This document shows, piece by piece, positions 1 through 7,795 of a stretch of DNA of 24,651 bases. The DNA comes from JAEKLB01 sp050249235 (GTDB taxonomy: Bacteria > Actinomycetota > Acidimicrobiia > Acidimicrobiales > CADCSY01): the NCBI GenBank assembly GCA_050249235.1, contig JBFWQW010000034.1, forward strand, positions 1 to 24,651, written 5' to 3'. The position numbers were made by a program, and so were the translations under genes. Below the pieces are notes generated by a model. That model searched no databases. It saw only the letters and a list, made by a program, of their open reading frames with translations, and was not told the origin of the DNA. Each line of letters opens with the position of its first letter. Position 1 is the stretch's first letter.

Positions 1-112
1 GGTCAAGCGGATCGGGTTCGGCTTCCGCCGCTTCACTCACTACCGGATCCGCGTCCTCCTCTACGCCGGCCGCCCCAACTGGCAGCTACTCGCCTCCATC
101 ACACCCCGCTGA
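1..112 (+). pseudogene. C-terminal end of an ISL3-like transposase (cut by window edge)
   Basis: Reading from base 2, about 36 codons run to a TGA at 110-112. The peptide contains RIGFGFRRFTHYRIRVLLY and ends NWQLLASITPR. This matches, from memory, the conserved C-terminus of ISL3-family DDE transposases (KRxxxGFRNFxNYRxRxLL type), which cut and join IS ends. Only the tail is in the window, so the catalytic residues cannot be checked and the copy may be intact upstream. The stop codon lies inside the probable right inverted repeat at 110-125. The other reading frames here show nothing recognisable. Typed as pseudogene only because it is partial here. Confidence 0.7.
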
Positions 113-125
113 AATCCGAAGAGCC
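110..125 (+). mobile_element. Probable right inverted repeat of the ISL3-like element
   Basis: The bases after the transposase stop, read on the minus strand, are GGCTCTTCGGATTTCA. ISL3-family ends characteristically begin GG(C/G)-TCTTC or CCTTC followed by a CG/TTT-rich stretch, so this looks like the outer end of the element. The next gene's recognisable sequence starts immediately after it, around 126-130. The element's left end is outside the window, so neither the repeat partner nor the expected 8-bp target duplication can be seen. Confidence 0.5.
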
Positions 126-126
126 C

Positions 127-1149
127 GATATCCGGAGTCGGTTCTCCCAGAGCGGAGACAGTGTCCTCTTCTCGGGCGGTGAATGCTCCTCCGGCATTCC
201 GGCTGCCGAGCGTCCCCGGGTGCGCGCGATCAATCTCGTCGATGGCACGATCTCCACGATCGCGGGCGATTCCTTCTCGCCGGTCGTGAGCCCATCAGGG
301 CGTCTGGCATATGCGCGGGGATCTGGACCGATCACGCCGGCGGATGGCCCGCGGTGGACGACAGAGGTCATGGTGGTCATCGGGGGCGTGACGGAGTCGT
401 GGACGGACCCGGGCCAGTCGGAAGGGAGGTACCAGCCGCTTGCTTGGGCGGGCGACACCTTGATCACTCGCTTCGAGTTTGCAGCAAGCGGCTATGCCGA
501 ACTTCGTGTTCTCAGGGGTCCAGATGACGAGACACGCCTGGAAGACTCGTTCCTCCACGCGGTGAGCCCCGGTGGGAGCCATTTCCTCGTGAACGAGGAC
601 CCGCTTCGGGACTTCATCGTCCTCTACGAAGCCACGACTCTGCAGCGCGTGGCGACGATCAGTTACCACGACTGGCTTGCGGTGGCGGCGCCGGGGAAGG
701 ACCTCCCCGAGGCCTTCAGGGACAGCCGTGTGCCGTTCGATCCCCCGACCGGCGGATCCTTGACGACGTCGTTCACCGGCGAGTGGTTGGACGACGATCG
801 GATCGTCTTGAACGCCGACGGTCTTGCCGTCATTCGCGTTCACTCGAATCGAACAGCGATGGAGCTCGAGCGACGGGTCCCGATCGGAGCGGCTCCTTCG
901 GGTATTGGAGCGACCATCGTGGTCGCCCTGACGCCCGCCGGCCCGAACGAGATCGCGGTCCGGGCCCAGAGGATCACCTATCCGTCTGCTCCCGTTATTC
1001 CGGTAAATCCGACGCCGGAGCAAGTCCAGAGTGCAGCTCGTGGAAGCGTACCGAGCTCGGCGACCGAGGACTATCTGTGCAACATCGAGATCGGATCATG
1101 TGAGCCATCGCTTGAGGACTACTTCGATCGCATTCCTGGACACGACTGA
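127..1149 (+). pseudogene. 5'-truncated beta-propeller-like protein gene
   Basis: An open frame of about 340 codons runs from the IS end to a TGA at 1147-1149. It begins abruptly with the propeller-style phrase SRFSQSGDSVLFSGGEC and continues with blade-like repeats such as FSPVVSPSGRLAYARG, FLHAVSPGGSHFLV and GEWLDDDRIVLNADGLAVI, as in TolB/WD40-like proteins. The frame passes into the IS without a start. The first internal start, GTG at 220, has no SD and would delete a blade. I infer that the original 5' part, perhaps with a signal peptide, was displaced by the IS insertion. Base composition is less GC-rich than the rest of the window. The following gene starts 2 bases after the stop, so the two were probably one operon. 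The function is unknown. Confidence 0.6.
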
Positions 1150-1160
1150 AAGTGGAGCGC

Positions 1161-1813
1161 ATGGCGACGATGTCACGCGGAGTTGTTGCCGCTCGTTCCG
1201 CATTCCTCATTTTGGCTCTCGCCGTCGGCATCACGCCGTTCCATCGGGCTACTGCGGAAGCTGCTCCGGGAAAGGCAGATGGAAACTATCTCTACTTCGT
1301 TCCCAACTGGTCGGATCCAACCGACGGACGAGTATATGTCTATCTCTGGGGAAATCTTGCCCATACGTTTCGAGCGGGGTCGGGAACGTCGAACGCGGGA
1401 AACACGCACCCCTGCAACAAGTACAACGGAGGTGGCGACGGCAACGGTGGTGGTCATCTTCCGGGGTCGGAGAGCCCCTTTTCTACGAGTGGCTGGCCCT
1501 TCCGTACGACTCTCCCTCGTCGGCATGGGACCCCAATCACAACTTCGTGACCTTCTATTCGAAGGGCATGAACCTCACCGACGAAACGGCAATCGGCAAC
1601 GTATTCGACTGCAATCCGTTCGGGTTCGGCCCCGGGTACGTCTTGAGAGATGGTCTTTGGGTTCACAGGACCAACGGCAGCTGGGTCTCGAATGGCTGTG
1701 TCAAGCTCTCTGAAGGTGACCTGGACTCTCTCGATGTGATGTTCCACTCCGGGCTCTTCAGCTGGGGCGGATCGAACGGCGGTAGCTACAGCTGGACTGC
1801 CGAGGTGCAGTAG
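1161..1813 (+). pseudogene. Frameshifted secreted L,D-transpeptidase-like protein
   Basis: The 5' half is read in one frame from ATG 1161 (GTGGAG just upstream; GTG 1152 and ATG 1170 are alternatives). It has a clear signal peptide (h-region AFLILALAVGI, likely cleavage after AEA) and RVYVYLWGNLAHTFRAGSG, like the start of a YkuD domain. That frame stops at 1548-1550. The 3' half lies in the -1 frame: PLFYEWLALPYDSP, then WVHRTNGSWVSNGCVKLS and a TAG at 1811-1813. The H...SNGCVKLS motif matches the H-G...S-x-G-C-[IV]-[RK] active site of L,D-transpeptidases, which cross-link peptidoglycan. Here HR replaces the usual HG; the catalytic Cys is present. The frame changes between about 1440 and 1485, possibly at the CCCCTTTT run (1475-1482). 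This could be a real mutation, an assembly error or, less likely, programmed slippage. Confidence 0.6.
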
Positions 1814-2052
1814 CGGCTCCAGCCCGAGGCCCCTGGCATCATGCCGGTGGCCCGACTCGGAGGTAGCGCCGTGCTTGGGTCTGCTGCACGTTCGGTTGAC
1901 ATCCCATGTGTGGCGCAGCGCCCACGCCCGGAAGCCCAGGCTCTTCGCCAGAGCCGAACGGCGCCACGGAGCCCGGATCCGCTGCGAGCATCGACGATGG
2001 GCCACCCGAAGCTGCATGCCGCGTCACGCGCAGGCGTCTGCGCGTCGGTGCT
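1814..2052. other. Gap between L,D-transpeptidase relic and aldo/keto reductase
   Basis: Apart from repeat copy A, the gap holds an open frame from GTG 1871 to a TAG at 2054-2056. It would give about 61 residues rich in Ala, Arg and Pro, resembling no family I know, and it runs into the 3' end of the minus-strand reductase gene. The SD and start are good, but the codon pattern does not look coding. I list it as unresolved, not as a gene. Confidence 0.4.
1834..1876 (+). repeat. Start-cassette repeat, copy A
   Basis: This stretch matches 4396-4440 almost base for base. The first 20 bases are identical (TGGCATCATGCCGGTGGCCC). After a 2-base gap, the remaining bases differ at two positions up to GTGCT. 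It contains a GGAGG SD site and a GTG (1871) with the same spacing as the true gene start in copy B. Within it, GGCAT-C-ATGCC is a small palindrome, and TGGCATCAT resembles an extended -10 box. Beyond the GTG the two copies are unrelated. Downstream of copy A there is no recognisable protein, so this is either a relic or a promoter-like module without its gene. Confidence 0.65.
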
Positions 2053-2979
<927 letters not shown>

Positions 2980-2985
2980 GAGATC

Positions 2986-2991
2986 TCGCTA
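2986..2991 (-). promoter_or_regulatory. Candidate -10 box (TAGCGA) of the aldo/keto reductase
   Basis: On the minus strand, TAGCGA occupies -12 to -7 relative to the ATG. That would place the transcription start at or next to the start codon if used. The last base is A instead of the usual T. No convincing -35 box is visible. This is inference from spacing only. Confidence 0.3.
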
Positions 2992-3100
2992 GCACCTCCG
3001 CACCCGGCGCCGCCATCGCGTCGGCGTCTCCGAGGATGTCCGATCTCACCCCTGGGTCGTCGTGGGGCAGGGTCCGGCCGAGGGGCGCTTGACTGGTCGG

Positions 3101-4192
3101 ATGTCGCTCGACGCCGGTGGGGCGCCCATCGAGGGGGACGGGTTCGAACGGGGTCCCGGTCGCCGCTTCGGCCCACGACTCGTCTGGCCGGCCGTCGTGC
3201 TCGTCGTCGCCGGGCTGGTCGTGGCGGTCTGGCTGTCGGCCTTCGTCGACGAGGAGCCGGCACCCGCGACGGAGCTCGGTGGACCGCCCTGGACCCTGGA
3301 GCCCTACGAGGGCCTGGGCGGGTGGGTGGACGTGTTCGACTACGTGCCGGCGCTGTTCGACGGCAGCGGCCCGCCGACGATCGACGAGGGACAGCTGTCG
3401 GCGATGTCGGAGCTCGGGATCCGCACCCTGTACCTGCAGGCGGTCACCACCAGCGGCGGCCCGGGGATCGTGGAGCCGGACATCGTCGGCCGGATCCTCG
3501 CGGTGGCCCACGAGGAGGGTGTCGCGGTGGTTGCGTGGTACCTCCCGTTCTTCGCGGATCTCGACGCCGACCTCGAGCGGCTCCGGGCCGTCCGAGCCTT
3601 CGAGTACCAGGGTCACCGGTTCGACGGGATCGCCCTGGACATCGAGTGGACCCGCAGCGTGAGCGACCACGATCTGCGCAGCGCCCGCCTGCTCGAGCTG
3701 TCGGAGGCGCTCGACGAGGTCGTGGGCGGTGAGCCCCTCGGAGCGATCGTGCTGCCCCCGGTGCAGCTCGAAGACGTGAACCCGGCGCTCTGGCCCGGCT
3801 TCCCGTGGCAGCCCCTGGCCGGCATCTACGACGTCTGGCTCCCCATGACCTACTGGACGTTCCGCTCGGCGCCGTGGAACGACCCGTTCGCCTACACCCA
3901 GGAGAACATCCGCCGAGTCCGTCAGCGGGTCGGGTCGGCGCTCGCTCCCGTGCACCCGATCGGCGGCGTGGCCGACCGGGCCGCCGAGAGCGACTATCCC
4001 GCATTCGTCGAGGCGGTCACCGCCAACCGGTCCGTGGGCTGGTCCGTGTACGACTTCCGGACCCTCACCGGCGGGGGACTGGCGATCCTGCAGTCCAGCG
4101 CGGACGCCGGGCGCGACCGGCGAGTCGGAGAGCCCGAGCCCGGTACGGGCATGGGCACGGGCATGTCACCCCACCGGAGTCCGGCGGGGTGA
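3101..4192 (+). CDS. Membrane-anchored TIM-barrel-like protein, possibly glycoside-hydrolase-like
   Basis: From ATG 3101 the product is 363 aa. It has a short Gly-rich cytoplasmic head, one transmembrane helix (about 27-48, WPAVVLVVAGLVVAVWLSAF), then an extracytoplasmic domain. The domain has alternating strands and helices, with an FDGIALDIEW motif (Asp180, Glu182) recalling the DxxDxD/E strand-end acids of GH18- and GH-like TIM barrels, and later VWLPMTYWTFR. I infer a surface or secreted TIM-barrel domain acting on a glycan or an unknown ligand; no substrate can be named. An upstream in-frame GTG at 3062 is less likely because ATG 3101 sits right before the typical N-terminus. The C-terminal tail (GTGMGTGM) is low complexity, and the stop codon lies inside a long hairpin. 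Confidence 0.75.
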   Translation: MSLDAGGAPIEGDGFERGPGRRFGPRLVWPAVVLVVAGLVVAVWLSAFVDEEPAPATELGGPPWTLEPYEGLGGWVDVFDYVPALFDGSGPPTIDEGQLSAMSELGIRTLYLQAVTTSGGPGIVEPDIVGRILAVAHEEGVAVVAWYLPFFADLDADLERLRAVRAFEYQGHRFDGIALDIEWTRSVSDHDLRSARLLELSEALDEVVGGEPLGAIVLPPVQLEDVNPALWPGFPWQPLAGIYDVWLPMTYWTFRSAPWNDPFAYTQENIRRVRQRVGSALAPVHPIGGVADRAAESDYPAFVEAVTANRSVGWSVYDFRTLTGGGLAILQSSADAGRDRRVGEPEPGTGMGTGMSPHRSPAG

Positions 4193-4199
4193 CGTGCCC
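4159..4199 (+). terminator. Long hairpin overlapping the stop codon
   Basis: The two 19-base arms, 4159-4177 and 4181-4199, flank an AGT loop. All pairs match except one A-C mismatch and one T-G wobble. The core is GTCACCCC / GGGGTGAC. No T-run follows, as is usual in high-GC actinobacteria. It includes the TGA of the preceding gene and probably ends its transcript. It also faces the amidohydrolase remnant on the other strand. Confidence 0.6.
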
Positions 4200-4237
4200 A
4201 TCGTGCTCGTCGAGTCGGGGACGCCCGTCCCCGGGCG

Positions 4238-4372
4238 CTAGAGGTTGTAGATCCGGGTGACGTTGCCGGCCGCGATGAGCTCGACCTCTTCGCGGGGGAC
4301 GTCCTTGAAGTGCTCCTGGAGGATCTCCTGGCTCCGAGGCCAGGTGCTGTCCGGGTGCGGGTAGTCCGTGGC
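4238..4372 (-). pseudogene. C-terminal remnant of an amidohydrolase-2 family gene
   Basis: Minus-strand codons from about 4372 to a TAG at 4240-4238 encode a 44-residue peptide containing ATDYPHPDSTWP and ending AAGNVTRIYNL. This matches, as I recall it, the C-terminal end of amidohydrolase-related (Amidohydro_2, TIM-barrel metal-dependent hydrolase) proteins. The metal-ligand Asp of the TDYPHxDS motif is there, but the rest of the enzyme, normally some 350-400 residues, is missing. Upstream of the Ala the frame reads unrelated AAGR-type codons. The break lies about 25 bases from repeat copy B, suggesting that a deletion or insertion fused the remnant to the start region of the next gene. It has no start site and is presumably non-functional. 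Confidence 0.7.
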
Positions 4373-4395
4373 ACGTCCGGCTGCGAGCCGGCGCT

Positions 4396-4440
4396 GGCAT
4401 CATGCCGGTGGCCCTCGACCCGGAGGCAGCGCCGTGCTCC
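4396..4440 (+). repeat. Start-cassette repeat, copy B (promoter/SD of the FMN enzyme)
   Basis: The partner of 1834-1876. It carries the GGAGG SD site (4422-4426), a 7-nt spacer and the GTG start (4434) of the FMN-dependent dehydrogenase. It also holds the GGCAT-C-ATGCC palindrome at its left end, overlapping TGGCATCAT, which could be an extended -10 box. Similarity to copy A stops a few bases into the coding sequence, so the unit shared is promoter, leader and start, not the enzyme. Confidence 0.6.
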
Positions 4441-5642
4441 GACCCGATGCCCTCCTCTCGCTGCTGCGGCCCCGCCGGCCGAACTGGCGGACGACGGGTC
4501 GGCGGCTGGCCCGGGCCAACTCGATCGACGACCTGTGGGCCGCGGCCCGGCGGCGCCAGCCCCGGGGGGTGTTCGACTACGTCGACGGCGGTGCCGGGGA
4601 CGAGCGGGCCATGGCCGCCAACCGCCGGGACCTCGACGAGCTGACGCTCGACCCGCACGTCCTCGTCGACGTGTCGGCGGTGGACACCAGCTGCACGGTG
4701 CTCGGCCAACCGGTCGCGCTCCCCGTCCTCTGCGCGCCTACCGGGTTCACCCGGATGATGCACCACGGGGGCGAGCCGGCCGTCGCCCGAGCCGCGGCCC
4801 GGGCCGGAACGATCTACACCCTGTCCGCTCTCGGGACCACGGCCATCGAGGACGTCCCGGCCGACGGTCCACGCTGGTTCCAGATCTACGTCTGGAAGGA
4901 CCGTGGGGTCACGCGCGAGTTCATCGCCCGCTGCCGTGACGCCGGCTACCACGCGCTGGTGCTCACCGCCGACGTCCCCGTGTTCGGCCGCCGGGAGCGC
5001 GACCTGCGCAACGGCATGACGATCCCACCCCGCATCGACCTCCGCATGCTGGCCGAGGGCGCCCGCCACCCGGCCTGGACCTACCGGTTCCTGACCAACG
5101 AGCCGATCACCTTCGCCAACGTCCGGCGGCGGCCCGAGGAGCCGGGCGATGCCGTGAGCTTGGCCGACTACGTCAACGACCAGCTCGATCCCGGCCTCAC
5201 CTGGCGGGACGCCGAGTGGATGCTCTCCGAGTGGAACGGGCCCTTCCTCGTCAAGGGCGTGCAGCGGGCCGCGGACGCGGCCCGGGCCGTGGAGGTGGGC
5301 TTCGGTGGCGTGATCGTCTCGAACCACGGTGGCCGCCAGCTCGACCACGCGCCGAGCCCGGCCCGCCTCCTGCCGGAGGTGGTCGATGCCGTCGGGGGCC
5401 GGGCCGACGTGATCCTCGACGGCGGCGTGCGGCGGGGTACCGACGTCGTGAAGGCCCTGGCCCTGGGCGCGACCGCCTGCATGGCGGGGCGGGCCTACCT
5501 GTACGGGCTCGGCGCCGGCGGCGAGGCCGGCGTCGATCGGGCCTTCGAGCTGCTCCGCGACGAGCTGCGTCGCGACCTCGCCCTGGTGGGCTGCCCCCGG
5601 GCCGCCGACCTCGACCGGACGTTCGTGAGGAGCTGGCGCTAG
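4434..5642 (+). CDS. FMN-dependent alpha-hydroxy acid dehydrogenase/oxidase (L-lactate dehydrogenase-like)
   Basis: A 402-aa flavoenzyme of the LldD/glycolate oxidase family, which oxidises L-2-hydroxy acids to 2-keto acids. Key residues can be seen: Tyr49 in FDYVDGGAGDE, Tyr152 in QIYVWKDR, Lys274 in FLVKG, and catalytic His298 with Arg301 in SNHGGRQLD. The phosphate-binding DGGVRRGTDVVKALALGA follows. GTG 4434 is chosen because GGAGG lies 7 nt upstream; longer in-frame starts would translate the promoter repeat. Besides lactate, members act on mandelate and glycolate, and one actinobacterial branch (MftD) belongs to mycofactocin clusters. No mycofactocin gene is in the window, so the substrate stays open. 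A large hairpin at 5750-5785 follows the gene. Confidence 0.92.
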   Translation: MLRPDALLSLLRPRRPNWRTTGRRLARANSIDDLWAAARRRQPRGVFDYVDGGAGDERAMAANRRDLDELTLDPHVLVDVSAVDTSCTVLGQPVALPVLCAPTGFTRMMHHGGEPAVARAAARAGTIYTLSALGTTAIEDVPADGPRWFQIYVWKDRGVTREFIARCRDAGYHALVLTADVPVFGRRERDLRNGMTIPPRIDLRMLAEGARHPAWTYRFLTNEPITFANVRRRPEEPGDAVSLADYVNDQLDPGLTWRDAEWMLSEWNGPFLVKGVQRAADAARAVEVGFGGVIVSNHGGRQLDHAPSPARLLPEVVDAVGGRADVILDGGVRRGTDVVKALALGATACMAGRAYLYGLGAGGEAGVDRAFELLRDELRRDLALVGCPRAADLDRTFVRSWR

Positions 5643-5749
5643 CCCCCCGGGTCCCGCCGGGAGCGAGCGACACGGGTTGCTGTCGGTCCCCCATTCGTCA
5701 CCGGGACGGCGTCGCCCGGTCTGGCGACCGGGATGGGCCGACGACGCCG

Positions 5750-5785
5750 AGAGGCCCGTCACGCCGGTTGGCGTGACGGGCCTCT
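5750..5785. terminator. Bidirectional terminator hairpin between convergent genes
   Basis: A perfect 16-bp inverted repeat with arms 5750-5765 and 5770-5785 and a GGTT loop (core GGCCCGTCACGCC / GGCGTGACGGGCC). It lies between the ends of the plus-strand FMN enzyme gene and the minus-strand transporter lipoprotein gene, so it can serve both. No T-run flanks it. The rest of the 5643-5831 gap shows nothing else. Confidence 0.8.
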
Positions 5786-5831
5786 GGAAGGACCCTTCGA
5801 CCGGGGCCGTGGGCCAGCCCCGGGGGGAGCG

Positions 5832-7433
5832 CTACTCCCTGATGTAGATCCGGCTGGTGTCGAGCGTGGGCGTCCCGACACGACCCTCGTAGATCTCCAC
5901 GTTGCCGATGCGGTTGGTGTTCACCGCGGTGCCCTGCACGCCGAAGACCCCGAACAGGTTGACAGCGTTCTCGAGCCCGTTCCTGGAGATCTCCTTCCAG
6001 ATCTCGATGCCCTCGTCGGAACGCTCGTCGACGCCCTGGAGCTCGAGAACCAGCGCGTTCAGCGCCGGATCGTTCCAGCTGCAGATGTTGCCGATCGAGC
6101 CGGGGACCAGTACCCGAGACACCTTCTGGATCCCCACCCGGTTGAGCGGGAAGATGTTGATCGGTGCCCCGAGGGCCTCCGGGTAGAAGTCGCCGGGGTT
6201 GGTCAGCGGCTTCAGGTTGACGGTGACGCCGACCTCACGGAGCTGGGCCTGGATGACCTCGGCCGCCCGCTGCCCCGACCCGCCGGGCTGGAAGAAGGAC
6301 TCGAAGGTCAGGTTCGGCTGGCCGGCCTCGGCCAGCAGGCGCCTCGCCCGATCGGGATCGTGGGCGTAGAAGTCCTCCAGGTCCTCGTCGTAGAACGGCG
6401 TCGCGCTGCTGTTGAACCCCCAGCTGGGCTCGCTGCCGCCGTCGTTGACGGCGAGGTCGAGCTCCTCACGGTCGATGGCGTAGTTCAACGCCTGGCGGAC
6501 CTTGAGGTTGTCGAACGGCGGCCGGCTCTTGCACCACAGGCCCTGGATCATGATCCCGTTGGTCGGGCCGAGCGTCGTCTCCCAGCCGGGTGTTCCCTCC
6601 ACCTGGGACGCGGTGTCCGCGGTCAGGACGGAGAAGTCGACGGTGTTGGAGCGCACGGCGTTGACGGCCGCCTGGGGCGACACGTTCACGTACTCGATGC
6701 CGGCCAGCCGGACGTTGTCGGCATCCCAGTAGGTGGGGCTCTTGATGAGCTTCACCGACTGACCCTCGACGATGGAGTCGAGCATGAAGGGCCCGGCACC
6801 GACGGGGTTCTCGCTGAAGTTCACCCCGGCCCGGACGGCCGTCGGCGAGTACGGCACGGACTCCCCCAGCCGCAGCAGGCGGTAGAAGGCGCCCGCGATC
6901 GGCTGCGAGAGCCGGACGTCGAGCACGGTGTCGGACTCGACCGTGAGCGACGCGATCATCGCGAACTCGGCCTCGATGATGCCGGGGTTCGACTCGTTGA
7001 TGGTCCGCTCCCACGAGAACTTGAGCGCCTCGGCGTCGAGCGGCGTGCCGTCCGAGAAGACCAGGTCGTCCTTCAGCGTGACGACGATGTGGCTCGGGTC
7101 GACGATCTCGACCGACTCGGCCAGGTCGTTCTCGACCTCGCCGTCGGCGTTGAGCTTCAGGAGCGTCCCGTAGATGCTCTCGTGCATCGGTGTCGTCAGG
7201 TTCGGCGACATCAGCTTGATCGGGTCCGTCTCCTGGCGGCCCGGGATGCTGAAGTCGTTGCCGAGGCGCAGCACGCCGGCCGGGTCGACGTCGGCGGCCG
7301 ACGTCGGATCGCCCGACCCGTCCGCATCGTCGTCGCCGCAGGCCGTGGCGACGAGGCTCAGGGCCGCCACCGCGGCGACCACCATCAGGAATCGGCGTCC
7401 CCGTGGACGCCGGATTCGCGAGCTTCCGGTCAT
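5832..7433 (-). CDS. ABC transporter substrate-binding lipoprotein, family 5 (oligopeptide/nickel type)
   Basis: A 533-aa extracytoplasmic solute-binding protein of the SBP_bac_5 (OppA/DppA/NikA) family. The N-terminus has an Arg-rich head, hydrophobic helix and lipobox VATAC (Cys32), so it should be a lipid-anchored protein. Family hallmarks follow: LVFSDGTPLDAEALKFSWE, GAGPFML, VRQALNYAIDREEL and DPDRARRLLAEAG. ATG 7433 is chosen over GTG 7439 because GGAGG is 9 nt from it and only 3 nt from the GTG. It would bind peptides, opines, sugars or another small ligand for import, but no permease or ATPase gene lies in the window. Both neighbours are unrelated, so it is an orphan here. The 7440-7607 upstream gap presumably has its promoter; I see no clear box. 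Confidence 0.93.
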   Translation of the reverse strand: MTGSSRIRRPRGRRFLMVVAAVAALSLVATACGDDDADGSGDPTSAADVDPAGVLRLGNDFSIPGRQETDPIKLMSPNLTTPMHESIYGTLLKLNADGEVENDLAESVEIVDPSHIVVTLKDDLVFSDGTPLDAEALKFSWERTINESNPGIIEAEFAMIASLTVESDTVLDVRLSQPIAGAFYRLLRLGESVPYSPTAVRAGVNFSENPVGAGPFMLDSIVEGQSVKLIKSPTYWDADNVRLAGIEYVNVSPQAAVNAVRSNTVDFSVLTADTASQVEGTPGWETTLGPTNGIMIQGLWCKSRPPFDNLKVRQALNYAIDREELDLAVNDGGSEPSWGFNSSATPFYDEDLEDFYAHDPDRARRLLAEAGQPNLTFESFFQPGGSGQRAAEVIQAQLREVGVTVNLKPLTNPGDFYPEALGAPINIFPLNRVGIQKVSRVLVPGSIGNICSWNDPALNALVLELQGVDERSDEGIEIWKEISRNGLENAVNLFGVFGVQGTAVNTNRIGNVEIYEGRVGTPTLDTSRIYIRE

Positions 7434-7577
7434 GCGCACTCACCTCCCGCCGGGCATCCCCCTGGACAGCTCCCGGCGCCGACCAGGGTGCCACACCGCG
7501 GCCGACCGCATGGGTCGCCGGCATGGCTGGGCTCGCCGTCGGTCGACGGGCGTCCCGACGGCGTTGCGCCGCGGTCC

Positions 7578-7594
7578 GCCGGCCAGGGGCCGGC
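7578..7594 (-). terminator. Hairpin after the Asp23-type operon
   Basis: GCCGGCC and GGCCGGC (7578-7584, 7588-7594) form a perfect 7-bp stem with a 3-nt loop, starting 13 bases beyond the stop of the last gene of the envelope operon. There is no T-run. It is plausible as the operon's terminator, though such short GC stems also occur by chance here. Confidence 0.4.
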
Positions 7595-7607
7595 AGGAGG
7601 CGACCTA

Positions 7608-7793
7608 CTACCGCTCCTGGAGGCGCTGGAGGAGGTCGATCAGGGGCCCGGGGCGTTCGGCGAAGTGGCCGATCACGGCACCGAGCATCCCGAGCGCGAG
7701 GGCCAGACAGGCCCAGCCGAACCCGAACGCCGCCCACAGGACGGTGAAGAGCACGCCGAGCGCCGCTCCGAGCAGGGCCTTGTGATTCGTCAT
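7608..7793 (-). CDS. DUF2273-like small integral membrane protein
   Basis: A 61-aa protein that is mostly two hydrophobic helices: KALLGAALGVLFTVLWAAFGF and ACLALALGMLGAVIGHF, ending in a charged tail (LIDLLQRLQER). Size, layout and position next to an Asp23 gene fit the DUF2273 family, small membrane proteins that accompany AmaP and Asp23 in Gram-positive bacteria. It probably sits in the cytoplasmic membrane and helps hold the Asp23 complex there; its exact role is not known. ATG 7793 follows GAGGTG with a short spacer, and the SD overlaps the stop of the preceding gene, so translation is probably coupled. Last gene of the operon. Confidence 0.75.
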   Translation of the reverse strand: MTNHKALLGAALGVLFTVLWAAFGFGWACLALALGMLGAVIGHFAERPGPLIDLLQRLQER

Positions 7794-7795
7794 GT

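Noticed and set aside
1475..1482. Programmed -1 frameshift at the CCCCTTTT run
   Set aside because: The zero-frame codons do not line up as X XXY YYZ, so a standard slippery heptamer is absent; mutation or sequencing error is simpler.
4434..5642. Mycofactocin cluster membership of the FMN enzyme
   Set aside because: No mftA/B/C/E/F-like gene is seen in the window; family similarity alone is not enough.
4065..5762. 565-codon minus-strand frame antisense to the FMN enzyme
   Set aside because: Low-complexity, no domain, and it also runs through the hairpin and across the amidohydrolase remnant in a different frame.
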